A stretch of 64,000 nucleotides of DNA from Pleurocapsa sp. FMAR1 (GCF_963665995.1 NZ_OY762512.1:3162001-3226000), one strand, 5' to 3'. Counted from the stretch's first letter, positions 1 to 9,916 are shown. A program made the numbers and translations. Notes: generated by a model not told the origin, from the sequence alone.

Positions 1-491
1 TCTATTTTGGGCAAGGTTGTCGTAACCTGCCAATCCGACTGTGGAGTTATAATTTTGACTGTAATTGGCTGTTGTTCTAATCCAGGCACATAAAAGAACA
101 AAGCTGCACCATTAAAATAGCCATGAGTAGCATCTAAATGATTGGTGCGTACCGTTAATTCATTGGCAAAGATACGATAGCTAACTGTTATTTCCGAACA
201 GTCTTTTGTTGCTACCTGCCAATGATTTTTACTGATTTTTTGACAAGTTAAATTCTGTTTGTTGCTATCTTGCGCCACAAAATCTTGTACGTGTCTAGCA
301 TATTCTCTTACTAAATAAGAACCAGGAGTCCAAACTGGCATTTTGAGATCCAAGCTTGTTGACTGCCAATTTTTTACTTGTAAGCTGACTTCAAATAGGT
401 GAGAAGCAGGTTGGGACATAGCAACTTGATAAAACAAGGTTGCTTTTTTTTGAGTAGGTTGTGGCTGACGAGTAGCCGTGGCTTCAGTCAT
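1..491 (-). CDS. M61 family peptidase (glycyl aminopeptidase-like), N-terminal part only
   Basis: The frame is open from an ATG at 491 down to the window edge, giving about 163 residues; the gene continues to the left. The visible part is the beta-rich N-terminal domain of M61 peptidases, with the family hallmark around residues 50-70 (MPVWTPGSYLVREYARHV). The zinc-binding HExxH region lies in the missing part, so activity cannot be judged here. Family members are metallo-aminopeptidases that often carry a C-terminal PDZ domain. No signal peptide is visible after the chosen start. It is divergent from desA, with a 376-base gap between them. Confidence 0.8.
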   Translation of the reverse strand, partial: MTEATATRQPQPTQKKATLFYQVAMSQPASHLFEVSLQVKNWQSTSLDLKMPVWTPGSYLVREYARHVQDFVAQDSNKQNLTCQKISKNHWQVATKDCSEITVSYRIFANELTVRTNHLDATHGYFNGAALFFYVPGLEQQPITVKIITPQSDWQVTTTLPKI

Positions 492-867
492 TAAGCTTTC
501 TTTGGGTAGACAAAATCAAATACAGATAGGAATGCAAGTCTATATTTTATCTATATCTTGTAGATTGCCCAAACTAAACAACCTATCAAATTCAAATGAT
601 GGAGGCTGTTGCTTTATAAGTTACGTAACTATGCTATAAATATTAAGGATTGTGAAATAAAAGCAATATTTTGTAATATTCCTGGAATAGTCCCAGATTA
701 ACTCGCTGTTGCTACCAGGAATCGCATATTTATTCTTCTTCTCACGCATTTTTTTGAGTGGGACGGTTTTCATGCACATTAAGTAAACGTTCTTAGAGAC
801 AAATTGTTCGGTCAGATCGTCTACAGGCGATTAAAAACACAATATTTAGATCATTAACACAGATTCT
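492..867. other. Intergenic region between divergent M61 peptidase and desA
   Basis: This 376-base gap holds no convincing ORF. It must contain the promoters of both divergent genes and the 5' leader of desA, but I cannot place a -10/-35 pair with confidence. The 100 bases before desA are AT-rich and contain no clear Shine-Dalgarno sequence. Confidence 0.5.
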
Positions 868-1929
868 ATGACAGCAACATTACCAGCATCGCCAAAAAGT
901 TTAAAATCGACCCAATTAGATGACAATATCAAACTTAGAGATATTATCAACACACTACCTAAAGAAGTTTTTATTAAAAATCCTCGTAAGACATGGTCAA
1001 AGCTAGTTATTAATGTCTTGTGTGTTGCTGTAGGCTACTGGACAGTGGCAGTTTCACCCTGGTATTTACTACCTGTTGCTTGGATATTTTTAGGCACAAG
1101 CTTACAAGGCTTTTTCGTCATCGCCCATGACTGTGGTCATCGTTCCTTCTCTAACCGTATTTGGGTAAACGATTTAGTAGGACACGTTATGACTTTGCCA
1201 ATTATTTATCCCTTCCATGCTTGGCGTATCTTACATAACTATCATCACAAGCATACAAATAAGCTGGATGTGGATAACGCCTGGGCTCCTTTTACTCCTG
1301 AGACGTATGATAATTGTTCTTCCACTATACAGTGGCTATATCGTCGAATGCGCGGTTGGTTTTGGGGATTTGGTTCAATTATACATTGGGCAAAACTGCA
1401 CTTTATTTGGAGTAAATTTGAAGGTAAACAAAGAGAACAGGTTCGCTTATCAGTACTAGTAGTTCTAATTGGCGGTGGTATTGTATATTCCACTTTGTTT
1501 ATCACTACAGGATTTGTTGGCTTAGTTAAGTTTTGGCTTATGCCTTGGTTGGTATATCATTTCTGGATGAGTACCTTCACCATGTTCCATCACACTATGC
1601 CTGAAATTCCTTTCAAGGCAGAAAATGAATGGAATGAAGCCCGCGCTCAACTATCGGGTACTGTCAACTGTAAGTATCCTTGGTGGGTAGAGTTTCTTTG
1701 TCACGATATTAACGTGCATATTCCTCATCACCTAACTACAGGGATTCCTTGGTATAACTTGCGTTTGGCTCACGATAGTTTGGTAGAAAATTGGGGTGAT
1801 TATCTTTATCCTGACTGTACCTTTAACTGGGAATTAATTCAGAAGGTAACTAAAGACTGTCATCTGTATGAGGAAAAAAATAACTATCAAAGTATAGAAA
1901 AGTACTGCTCGTCTAAATCAACTATTTAA
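868..1929 (+). CDS. desA: Acyl-lipid delta-12 (omega-6) desaturase DesA
   Basis: Integral membrane di-iron desaturase that inserts the delta-12 double bond into acyl chains esterified to glycerolipids, using ferredoxin as electron donor in cyanobacteria. All three histidine boxes are present: HDCGH at residues 87-91, HNYHH at 123-127 and HIPHH near 290. Hydrophobic stretches at about 44-85 and 190-245 fit the paired transmembrane hairpins. The length of 353 residues and the N-terminal MTAT start match DesA of Synechocystis closely, including the VNDLVGH and LMPWLVYHFWMSTFT stretches. It is monocistronic and convergent with the GTPase gene. In relatives desA is cold-induced; nothing in the leader lets me confirm that here. 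Confidence 0.93.
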   Translation: MTATLPASPKSLKSTQLDDNIKLRDIINTLPKEVFIKNPRKTWSKLVINVLCVAVGYWTVAVSPWYLLPVAWIFLGTSLQGFFVIAHDCGHRSFSNRIWVNDLVGHVMTLPIIYPFHAWRILHNYHHKHTNKLDVDNAWAPFTPETYDNCSSTIQWLYRRMRGWFWGFGSIIHWAKLHFIWSKFEGKQREQVRLSVLVVLIGGGIVYSTLFITTGFVGLVKFWLMPWLVYHFWMSTFTMFHHTMPEIPFKAENEWNEARAQLSGTVNCKYPWWVEFLCHDINVHIPHHLTTGIPWYNLRLAHDSLVENWGDYLYPDCTFNWELIQKVTKDCHLYEEKNNYQSIEKYCSSKSTI

Positions 1930-2067
1930 TAGTTATTGAACTTGCTCACCTAATCATCCGTTGGAAATATGAACAAGCTTAAGCTGTGCTAACGATTATG
2001 GCTTGTGGGATATGGTAAATACTGTATCCTTTTTTTTACTCTTTTGGTAGGTCGAAACGATTGAAAA

Positions 2068-3507
2068 CTAATTGGACTTTAAGCGATTAGTTAACCTTGC
2101 TTTCAATTCAGATTTAATACGATTGAGAATTGATTCTTCATCTAAAGAATCAAGAATTTTTTGGACTACTACCTTAGGACTTTGTTCTCCCCAGGATGCT
2201 CCATTGGCTAGATAGGTTTTTGTTATCTGCCCAATAGCGTAAGAAGATACACCCCCTACTCCCCCTTGAGCGATCGCCACAGATAAATAGGGAGCAAGGG
2301 ACAAACCTCCCGTGGCAGGAATAGCCAAGCCTAAAATTCCTTTAAGAGAGCTTAATCCTAGAGTGGCAAGCAGTTCGCTTGCACTAATTCCCCCCATGCT
2401 CAAAGCAATACTCTTTAAAAGTTTTACTGCTCCTGATTGAGTCATGGTAATGCCGTACAGACGGGATAGAGAAATAATTATCCCCACATCAATAATTGCT
2501 CCAGAGAACAAATCGATCGCCGTGACGGGATTAAGAGCGATCGCCATCGCTTTGACCATTATTCCCTTATTAATAAGCTCATTGGCAGCCTGATCACGAA
2601 TTGCCAGCTTACGCTGTAGTAGCTGCTCGTTTACTTCATCAGCAAACAGCATACTGTTAAGAGCCACCAGAGATTTTCCTTCACGGTGTAATAATTCCAG
2701 AATTTTAAGCTGCAAAGATGCTACCTGTGGTTTTCCTAGAATCCGCTGCACCTTAATTTTGCCTGCTTTATCTTTTATCCCTCTAACTTCAATCGGCGAT
2801 GCAGCCACCATAATAATTTCATCGGGGGAAATTAATTCTTTAACTCTCTCTTCTTTTATTTTTTGGTAGATAGCTAGCCTGTCGGCTTGGGGATATTGAT
2901 CGATTTTATTAAACACCAACAGCATTGGTTTACCTGCTTCTCTGAGCTTTGCTAAAGCACGATATTCCACCTGGGTAATATCCCCTGAAACCATAAATAA
3001 GATTAGATCGACTCGTTTAGCCAAATCACACGCCAAAGCTTCTCTGGCTTCGCCGTTAACCTCATCAATTCCTGGAGTATCGATTAGTTGAATTTGTCCT
3101 GCTTTGCCTGGGATGATCAGGCGTTGAAGATTTTCAGAAGTTTCGGCAATTTGTTCTGGGGTTAGATGCCAGTTTATCGTATCTATACTGCGAGTTACTC
3201 CGTGAAGCGCGCCTGTGGGAAAAATATTTTGCCCTACCAAGGCATTTAGGACAGAAGATTTGCCTCTACCTACCATGCCAAAAGCTGCAATCTGCACTAC
3301 CGAATGCTCTAGCTTATCAAGCATAAAACTCAAGCGATCGATCTCTGATTCTAAGCCAGCTTGTTCTTCGGCAGTTAGATCGATATTACTAATTACATCC
3401 CGTAAAGAATTTTGAGCTTGACGATAATTTAACTCAGCCGTAATTTCTTCAAAGCTAAAAAGCGTTTGTTCCAACTCTGTCTTATTTTTAGCTTCCTTTT
3501 TTGACAA
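2068..3507 (-). CDS. Era/dynamin-like GTPase with C-terminal DUF697 membrane domain
   Basis: P-loop GTPase of 479 residues. The G1 loop is GMVGRGKSS (residues 77-85), G3 is DTPG (143-146) and G4 is NKID (200-203), so nucleotide binding should be intact. Residues about 290-440 form a glycine/alanine-rich hydrophobic region typical of DUF697 (YcjF-like), which probably associates with a membrane. The N-terminal 65 residues look helical. Such GTPases are common in cyanobacteria, but their cellular role is unknown. The start MSKKEAKNKTE is the first ATG of the frame. A short heptamer repeat lies just upstream. It is transcribed alone, tail-to-tail with desA. Confidence 0.82.
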   Translation of the reverse strand: MSKKEAKNKTELEQTLFSFEEITAELNYRQAQNSLRDVISNIDLTAEEQAGLESEIDRLSFMLDKLEHSVVQIAAFGMVGRGKSSVLNALVGQNIFPTGALHGVTRSIDTINWHLTPEQIAETSENLQRLIIPGKAGQIQLIDTPGIDEVNGEAREALACDLAKRVDLILFMVSGDITQVEYRALAKLREAGKPMLLVFNKIDQYPQADRLAIYQKIKEERVKELISPDEIIMVAASPIEVRGIKDKAGKIKVQRILGKPQVASLQLKILELLHREGKSLVALNSMLFADEVNEQLLQRKLAIRDQAANELINKGIMVKAMAIALNPVTAIDLFSGAIIDVGIIISLSRLYGITMTQSGAVKLLKSIALSMGGISASELLATLGLSSLKGILGLAIPATGGLSLAPYLSVAIAQGGVGGVSSYAIGQITKTYLANGASWGEQSPKVVVQKILDSLDEESILNRIKSELKARLTNRLKSN

Positions 3508-3525
3508 CTCACAATCCCCCTTGTT

Positions 3526-3553
3526 AGTAATCAGTAATTAGTTATCAGCGATC
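3526..3553. repeat. Short heptamer tandem repeat (STRR-like), 4 units
   Basis: Four in-register 7-base units (AGTAATC, AGTAATT, AGTTATC, AGCGATC), the last running into a HIP1-like site. It lies 19 bases upstream of the GTPase start codon. Short tandemly repeated heptamers are known in cyanobacterial intergenic DNA. Confidence 0.5.
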
Positions 3554-3637
3554 GCTGCTTGAAGCAACCAAATTATATCGATCTACAGAATATCTAATTT
3601 GTACACTGCGTAAGTCTGAGAATAATCAAAATGAAAT

Positions 3638-4300
3638 TTAATTTTCTTCTAAACGCTTCAAGGATATTTCTGCTGCTTCTTTTACTTGGGGGTGTATATC
3701 TTTAGCTAAAAACTTCAAGGCAGATATGCTTTTCTCTGTTTTCAAATTACCGAGTGCTTCTGCTAACCTTTGGCGAATTAACCAATCTTCTGAACCAGCA
3801 AAAGTAAGGATTTTATCTACTGCTTCGGTGGCTTTGATTTCTCCTAAGGCTGCGATCGCTGCCTGCTGAAGAATTACTTCCTCACTATCTAAAGCCTCCA
3901 TTAATAATTCCTTGGCGCGAATATCCTGCAAATTACCGAGAGAAACCGCAGCACTAAATCTGACTAGCCAATTGTCATCTTCATAAAATGCTCTCACCAG
4001 ATGTTCAAAGGCGCGAATATCATTTAAGTAGCCCAATGCCCCTGCTGCATCTGCCCGAATGCCATAATCTGGATCGGTTGCCAGTAAATCTATTAGCAGT
4101 GGGAAACATTCCTCGGTTGGCTTTACGCCTAAAGCAAATACCGCCATCGAACGTACAGGAAGTATTTCATCATTTAAAACTTTTTTAATTAAGGGAACAG
4201 CGTCTTCTGGTGCAACTTGTCTCAAGGAAGTTAAAGCCAATAAACGATCCTTAGAATTAGGGCTTTCTAGCTGCCTAGCAATTTTTTCTAAATCTGGCAT
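3638..4300 (-). CDS. HEAT-repeat protein, NblB / phycobilisome-lyase-like
   Basis: The 220-residue protein is built almost entirely of HEAT/PBS-lyase repeats of about 31 residues, seen as successive pairs such as VRSMAVFALG, IRADAAGALG, VRFSAAVSLG, LQQAAIAALG and IRQRLAEALG. This is the architecture of CpcE/CpcF-type bilin lyases and of NblB, the phycobilisome degradation protein, which has almost the same length. No cpc or apc genes lie nearby, so a role in phycobilisome turnover is an inference from length and repeat type; a general scaffold is the alternative. Both neighbouring genes are on the same strand, but separated by 130 and more than 250 bases. Confidence 0.7.
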   Translation of the reverse strand: MPDLEKIARQLESPNSKDRLLALTSLRQVAPEDAVPLIKKVLNDEILPVRSMAVFALGVKPTEECFPLLIDLLATDPDYGIRADAAGALGYLNDIRAFEHLVRAFYEDDNWLVRFSAAVSLGNLQDIRAKELLMEALDSEEVILQQAAIAALGEIKATEAVDKILTFAGSEDWLIRQRLAEALGNLKTEKSISALKFLAKDIHPQVKEAAEISLKRLEEN

Positions 4301-4556
4301 TTGGGTGATAGTTAGTTATTAAATCAGGACTATTTTTATCTTAGAGGTTTTAAATAATAATACTTAAGAGACTTTCCCTACTTGCCAACTATAGATACCT
4401 AGTATAGAGATCGGATTGACCAACGCTCAGGCAACGCGAAAAGAGGAAAGACTCCCGCGCATGGTTCGACATCGCAAAGCATTCCGATAGCGAAACAGAT
4501 GGAGAATTAAGGAGATCGCTACGCTAATCGCCATCAAAATCGATCTGGATCTACTT

Positions 4557-7169
4557 TTAGAGCCAATTTCCTAATAGTACATAAGGAGCCCAATAAAAGG
4601 GATGTTTGTACCAGGAGCTATGAAGTAAAGATAGTTGTGCTTGTCTGACGGCATCTGCCTTGGGAAGTTTTTTATCAGCTAATTCATGATAAAACTCGCT
4701 CATAAGTTTGGAAGTTGCACGGTCGTTGACTGACCAAAGAGTGGCTAAAGTGCTTCTTGCTCCAGCGCGCACCGCCATTCCTGCTAATCCTAGGGCTGCC
4801 CGTTTGTCTCCTGATGCTGTTTCACAGGCACTTAAAACCAAAAGTTCAATGGCATTATCTTGACTAGGATTTCTAGTCTGTAAAATACTGTCTAGCTCGT
4901 TAATATTAATACGCTTATTCCAGGTTAGAAGAAAAGTATCTTCTAAGGTCGAACTAAACTGACCATGAGTAGCAATATGGACAATCGGATAGTCGGTAAA
5001 TTTAATTTCTTGCTGCAAGGCTTTAGCTGTAAAATTTTGATTCAGCAGAGTAACACCATCAACCATATTTCCTATTTCTTTTAGCTCAGATTCAACATAA
5101 TTTAGCGCAGAAAAACCTTGTCTGCTTTTAGTTAATCCGGCGATAATTGTTTTTAATTTAACCTGTTCTAAAGGATGGGGAGCGAGTAACTGCAACCCAG
5201 GAGTCAAAGCAATGCTATAGTCTTCAATCAGAAATTTTTGACCATCGTATAAAGCTCCTAAAGGAATGCTACGAAAAGCTCCATCAGGAACAAAAACTAA
5301 AGTCTTAATTTGACTGTTAGCTAGATCTTCTAAAGCAGGACGAATTAGCAAATCATACAGCTTGCTGGCTGGACTGTAGAAATTACGGCGACTTCGTACT
5401 ACAATATTATGACGTAATTGGGCAATAATTTTTTCTAATTCAACTTGTGAGATGTCTGCTTGATAATGCTTGAGTGGTTTATGGGGCAAACTGAGAATTA
5501 CTTCTAGGCGATCGCTTAAAATAATCGGATAAATTACGGCTGCTTGAGCATCTATGCTTTCTATATTTACTGCTTGAGCATCTAAACACGCCTCTCTAAA
5601 AAAGTTATTTAATTCAGCTAACTGAAGAGACTCAATAACTTTTCTGCCTCCTTCTAGATTAGCCTGACTGACTTCTTTTCCTGGTTCGGCTTCTAGTAAC
5701 AAGCTTACCAATTCTCGATAAACAGGCTCAACACTGCTACTAAATGAATATTGAATATCAGGATTAATAGCAACCAGATCTTGACTTAGAGATTGTAACA
5801 TTTCTACCGCTTGAGAATAATAAGCGATCGCCTGAGAACGATTTCCTAAAGCCCGATTAATTCTACCTAATTGCCATTGCCAAAGATAAATAATTTCTGG
5901 TGCATTTAGGTCTTGAGCTAAAACTAAAGCCTGTTGCGTGTATTTCTGGGCATTCTGCCAATCTCGATCTTCTTCGATCTGTCCTTGTAACCCCAAGATA
6001 TAGGATTGGGCTTTGATATAATCTAGAGCCTTTGCCTGCTGAAGCGTATTAACAAGGAATTGCTCTATTGCTGAGAAGGTAGGAACTTTGTTCGTTATAG
6101 CTTTTGATGACGATATATGCCTTAATTCAACTAGATTATAGGCAAAATTGATTTTCTGATTGATGTTTGTTCTACTATTTGGCAATTGATTAAATTCAGC
6201 TTGAATAGTAGGAATCAACTCTTGGCTGCGCTGCCAAGAGCGAGTTTTTGATAAAAGATTAATCTGAGCTAAATAAATTTGCAGAGGTAAATCAGTTCTC
6301 AAGCAATTAGGCTGCTGCCGACATATCTCTAACCCCTGTTGATACTTTTTTAAAGCTTTTTGTGATTCTGGTTGATAGCTATTACCCAATGCTAATAGGG
6401 TTTTAACCTCTTCTTCTGGAGCATTTATTTTGGCTGCAATTGCCAAACTTCGTTCTAGAATTTGTTTTGACTGGTTATTTTGACCTACAAGACGCAAAAT
6501 ATCACCATAGCTTCTCAGTCCTGTAGCTTTGAGCAGAGAATCTGGCTCTTGTGCCAAACGCTTCTTTACCTCAGCTAAGGTTTTTACAGCACGATAGTAA
6601 AGCCCTAATTGCTTAAAAGCACTGGCTTGATTAATAGATGCGCGAATCACCCCTAGATCATTGCCAGACTCTTCATAATTAACTTTTGCCTGTGACCAAG
6701 TTGCGATCGCCTGTTCTACTTTTCCCTGACTTAGCTGGATTATTCCTTGGTTATTAAACACCTGTGCCAAAGCGCGAATGTGTTCTGGAGAATTAATCTC
6801 AGGCTTTTGGTTTAGTAATTGCAAACTAGCGGTTATCTTGGCTGTGCTTTGCTGCCAATTATTTAATTGGCTGTAAGCTAAAGCTAGATTGCTCAAAATC
6901 CTTGCTTGACTCAAAGAGTCTTCAGAATCAGCATAAATCAACTCAGCCTGATGCCAGAGCTTGAGAGCGTGTGCAAACTGGCTAAGAGAATAAAAATATT
7001 TGCCTTCTGCCTCAAGCTTCTCTGCACTTTTAGAAGTAACAACTGTTTGCTCGTAGGTTGTAGCCAGAACAGCAGGAATTTGATAAAGGTCAAAAACTAA
7101 ACTAGTTGATAATCCTACTATGGCAAAAACAAACAATAATAAATAACGCTGTCTGAGCTTGGAAGACAT
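4557..7169 (-). CDS. TPR-CHAT protein (caspase-like C-terminal protease domain)
   Basis: The start is set at the ATG at 7169 (870 residues), because a basic plus hydrophobic segment follows it directly (RQRYLLLFVFAIVGLSTSLV), like a signal peptide or membrane anchor; an upstream ATG at 7238 would add 23 residues. Residues about 40-480 hold many TPR helices. The C-terminal roughly 270 residues are a CHAT domain with both members of the catalytic dyad: histidine in HIATHGQF (about residue 734) and cysteine in LSACETASGD (about 782). Proteolytic activity is therefore plausible. Cyanobacteria carry many such proteins, mostly with unknown substrates. No CRISPR or gasdermin-like gene lies beside it. 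Confidence 0.85.
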   Translation of the reverse strand: MSSKLRQRYLLLFVFAIVGLSTSLVFDLYQIPAVLATTYEQTVVTSKSAEKLEAEGKYFYSLSQFAHALKLWHQAELIYADSEDSLSQARILSNLALAYSQLNNWQQSTAKITASLQLLNQKPEINSPEHIRALAQVFNNQGIIQLSQGKVEQAIATWSQAKVNYEESGNDLGVIRASINQASAFKQLGLYYRAVKTLAEVKKRLAQEPDSLLKATGLRSYGDILRLVGQNNQSKQILERSLAIAAKINAPEEEVKTLLALGNSYQPESQKALKKYQQGLEICRQQPNCLRTDLPLQIYLAQINLLSKTRSWQRSQELIPTIQAEFNQLPNSRTNINQKINFAYNLVELRHISSSKAITNKVPTFSAIEQFLVNTLQQAKALDYIKAQSYILGLQGQIEEDRDWQNAQKYTQQALVLAQDLNAPEIIYLWQWQLGRINRALGNRSQAIAYYSQAVEMLQSLSQDLVAINPDIQYSFSSSVEPVYRELVSLLLEAEPGKEVSQANLEGGRKVIESLQLAELNNFFREACLDAQAVNIESIDAQAAVIYPIILSDRLEVILSLPHKPLKHYQADISQVELEKIIAQLRHNIVVRSRRNFYSPASKLYDLLIRPALEDLANSQIKTLVFVPDGAFRSIPLGALYDGQKFLIEDYSIALTPGLQLLAPHPLEQVKLKTIIAGLTKSRQGFSALNYVESELKEIGNMVDGVTLLNQNFTAKALQQEIKFTDYPIVHIATHGQFSSTLEDTFLLTWNKRININELDSILQTRNPSQDNAIELLVLSACETASGDKRAALGLAGMAVRAGARSTLATLWSVNDRATSKLMSEFYHELADKKLPKADAVRQAQLSLLHSSWYKHPFYWAPYVLLGNWL

Positions 7170-7273
7170 GATAGGAGTAATAAAAATAAAGATTATATTT
7201 ACCCCTATACTTCCCAATTCTCCAGCTACATCTACCAAATAGGGGCGAACAGCCCTTCGCCCTTACATTAATT

Positions 7274-7455
7274 ACTGACGTTACGCATTTAATCTAACTC
7301 CTGTGACGGGGTGACGGGAAGATGAAGAGACGAGGTGACGAGGCAACGGGGCGACGAGGAGAAACTACGCAGGTAGCAAGTCTATCTCCAAGTCTCCAAG
7401 TCCCCAAGTCCCCAAATCCCCAAGCCTGACAGATCGATGAGTGCGTAACATCAGT
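7274..7455. repeat. MITE-like element: inverted repeats enclosing octamer tandem repeats
   Basis: Left end ACTGACGTTACGCATT (from 7274) and right end AGTGCGTAACATCAGT (7440-7455) form near-perfect 16-base terminal inverted repeats. Between them lie seven in-register octamers of type GTGACGGG/GCGACGAG (7303-7358) and about four octamers of type AAGTCCCC (7390-7421). It sits between trpB and the CHAT gene and has no coding capacity. A relative without these termini is at 63092-63237 in reverse orientation. Confidence 0.65.
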
Positions 7456-7466
7456 TAATCAGTTCT

Positions 7467-8699
7467 TTAAGAGAATTCCTGTCCTAAATACTTGGCTACG
7501 GTTTGTACGTCCTTGTCACCTCTGCCTGAACAGTTAAAGACAATTCTTTGTTTCCCCGTCAACTGAGGACAGAGTTTTTCTAAATAGGCAAAAGCATGAG
7601 CAGTTTCTAAGGCGGGAATAATGCCCTCTAATTCTGACAAAAGACGCAAGGCGGCGATCGCTTCGATATCAGTAACGGCATAATATTCCGCCCTTTTGGT
7701 ATCTTTTAAATAACTATGCTCTGGCCCAACCCCAGGATAATCTAAACCAGCACTGATTGAATGTGCCTCAATTATTTGTCCTTGAGTATCTTGTAATAGA
7801 TAGCTCATAGCACCGTGTAACACGCCTGGTTTTCCTTCGGTTAAAGTAGCAGCGTGTTTGCCCGAAGCCACGCTTTCTCCTGCTGCTTCGACACCAATCA
7901 AACGCACGCTCTTTTCGGGGATAAATTCATAAAAAAGTCCGATCGCATTTGAACCACCGCCGACACAGGCAATCATAATATCGGGCAGTCCGTTCCACTT
8001 TTCGCTACATTGCTCACGGGTTTCTTTGCCAATTACGGCATGAAAATCTCTCACCATCATCGGGTAAGGATGAGGTCCTGCTACCGAGCCTAGTATATAG
8101 TGAGTGCTTTCAACGTTAGTTACCCAATCTCGAATTGCTTCACTAGTAGCATCCTTGAGTGTACCTGTCCCCGCCGAAACGGGTTCAACCCTTGCTCCTA
8201 AAAGACGCATCCGAAAGACATTGAGCTTTTGTCTTTCCATATCTTCTACGCCCATGTAAATAATACATTCCAAGCCAAAGCGAGCGCAGACGGTGGCTGT
8301 TGCTACTCCGTGTTGTCCTGCCCCTGTTTCGGCAATAATTCGCTTTTTGCCCATACGAATTGCTAATAAAGCCTGAGCGATCGCATTATTGATTTTGTGC
8401 GCTCCCGTATGGTTTAGGTCTTCTCTTTTGAGATAAATTTCAGGTTGAAAATCAGGACGAGCATAATGTTGACTAAGACGTTCAGCAAAATAAAGAGGAT
8501 TAGCTCTACCAACATAATCTTTTAATAACCCCTGTAGCTCTTTTTGAAATTCAGGGTCATTTTTGTATTTGTTATAGGCAGTTTCTAATTCAGCTAAAGC
8601 GGGCATCAATGTTTCAGGTACATATTTCCCTCCATAAGGACCAAAGCGTCCTAGCTCATCTGGTACATTTGCTGAAGCTTTAATAGGAGTAGCAGTCAT
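7467..8699 (-). CDS. trpB: Tryptophan synthase beta subunit
   Basis: Pyridoxal-phosphate enzyme that condenses indole with L-serine in the last step of tryptophan synthesis; the partner is TrpA. At 410 residues it has the normal length. The PLP lysine is K102 in [10 protein letters not shown]. The catalytic glutamate lies in [11 protein letters not shown], and the phosphate-binding loop GGGSNAIG follows. Substrate-channel landmarks such as [15 protein letters not shown] are conserved. trpA and the other trp genes are not adjacent, as is usual in cyanobacteria, where trp genes are dispersed. The start is the ATG at 8699, preceding the N-terminal MTATPIK. Confidence 0.96.
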   Translation of the reverse strand: MTATPIKASANVPDELGRFGPYGGKYVPETLMPALAELETAYNKYKNDPEFQKELQGLLKDYVGRANPLYFAERLSQHYARPDFQPEIYLKREDLNHTGAHKINNAIAQALLAIRMGKKRIIAETGAGQHGVATATVCARFGLECIIYMGVEDMERQKLNVFRMRLLGARVEPVSAGTGTLKDATSEAIRDWVTNVESTHYILGSVAGPHPYPMMVRDFHAVIGKETREQCSEKWNGLPDIMIACVGGGSNAIGLFYEFIPEKSVRLIGVEAAGESVASGKHAATLTEGKPGVLHGAMSYLLQDTQGQIIEAHSISAGLDYPGVGPEHSYLKDTKRAEYYAVTDIEAIAALRLLSELEGIIPALETAHAFAYLEKLCPQLTGKQRIVFNCSGRGDKDVQTVAKYLGQEFS

Positions 8700-8972
8700 A
8701 AAAGTGTTTTGTAATTTTAATAGCAGGTGCTATGACAATTTTACAATTATTCATAACCTCTGATGTGAATTGTCTTTATGTATATTATGCAAAAAAGTTT
8801 GGCGTTGCTAATTTCATCAGGTGATCCCCGCGCATGGTGAAACATAATTTCGATCCGCTTTGTTCTAAGGCGGACAGACGCGCTGCACAGGCAAGCTGGA
8901 TAATAATCTGACAAAAAAAGAATGTTCGAGTAAAGATTTAGGGGACATCAATCAACTCAATTAAGAAAATCC

Positions 8973-9905
8973 ATGTCTGGATTCAGCAACGCCAAAGGTT
9001 TTAAGAATGTGAAGCCTAATAATTCTCTTAAAGTTATTCTGCTAATGCTTTGTTTTGGCGGTTTTTGCTGGCTAAGCTTTAAACTAATTGATAAGTACAC
9101 TCATATACAACAATTTAAGCAAGCCAACAATTTACTAAACCTCAAGCAATATTCTTTGGCGATTGATGCTTATGACAAGTTATTGCCAACGATGATCGGG
9201 CAAAAACACCCTATATGGGTTAATCGTGGCTATGCTTTTATGGGTCTAAATCAGTATCAAGATATGTTAGATTCCTGCTCTACAGCTATTTTAATCGAGC
9301 CAAAAGCTGATTTGGGATGGAACTGTCAAGGGGAAGCTATGTATCATTTGAAACAGTATCAAAAAGCATTAATAGCTTTTGACCAAGCTACCGCTCTTAA
9401 TGGTAAAGAAGCAACTTTTTGGCTAAATAAAAGTCGAGTTTTATTCCAGCTTCAAGAATATGAAAAAGCAATCGGGGCTAGTGAAAAGGCGATCGCCTTA
9501 ACTAAAGAATATCAGTCTCAAAATTCAACCGCAGAGCCTAATTTAGCGATCGCTTTTAATCAAAAAGGTCACAGCCTACTTAAACTCAATCAATATTCAC
9601 CAGCACTAACCGCTTTCAATCAAGCTCTAGAAAACTCTCCTAACTATATATCGGCTCAACAGGGAAAAGGCATTTCTCTCTATAATTTGGGTAAATATAA
9701 TCAGGCAATTGAAATCTTTGAACAGATTGTACAGCTTAGTAACTTAGCTCCAAAGCAAAAAATAATGAGTTGGCTATATCAAGGAGTTATTTACTGTCAA
9801 CTTAAACAGCCTGCTACTGCTAAAGAGGCTTTTGCAACGGTTTTAAAGTTCACCTCAGATCCTCAGTCTCAAAAAATTGCTCAGGCAGAATGCGGCATTC
9901 GCTAA
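8973..9905 (+). CDS. Membrane-anchored TPR protein
   Basis: A protein of 310 residues with one N-terminal transmembrane segment (about residues 19-40, ILLMLCFGGFCWLSFKLI) followed by roughly six TPR units spread over residues 45-300. Examples are the A-F repeats around NQYQDMLDSCSTAILIEP, KQYQKALIAFDQAT and NQYSPALTAFNQALENSP. No enzymatic domain is visible. It probably presents a protein-binding TPR surface at the membrane. It ends 11 bases from the convergent ruvC. The gap before it carries fragments of repeated intergenic DNA. Function unknown. Confidence 0.75.
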   Translation: MSGFSNAKGFKNVKPNNSLKVILLMLCFGGFCWLSFKLIDKYTHIQQFKQANNLLNLKQYSLAIDAYDKLLPTMIGQKHPIWVNRGYAFMGLNQYQDMLDSCSTAILIEPKADLGWNCQGEAMYHLKQYQKALIAFDQATALNGKEATFWLNKSRVLFQLQEYEKAIGASEKAIALTKEYQSQNSTAEPNLAIAFNQKGHSLLKLNQYSPALTAFNQALENSPNYISAQQGKGISLYNLGKYNQAIEIFEQIVQLSNLAPKQKIMSWLYQGVIYCQLKQPATAKEAFATVLKFTSDPQSQKIAQAECGIR

Positions 9906-9916
9906 AGTTCTCAAAA

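Noticed and set aside
4557-7169. Craspase-type (type III-E CRISPR) TPR-CHAT
   Set aside because: No gRAMP, Csx or CRISPR array nearby; TPR-CHAT proteins are common in cyanobacteria without CRISPR.
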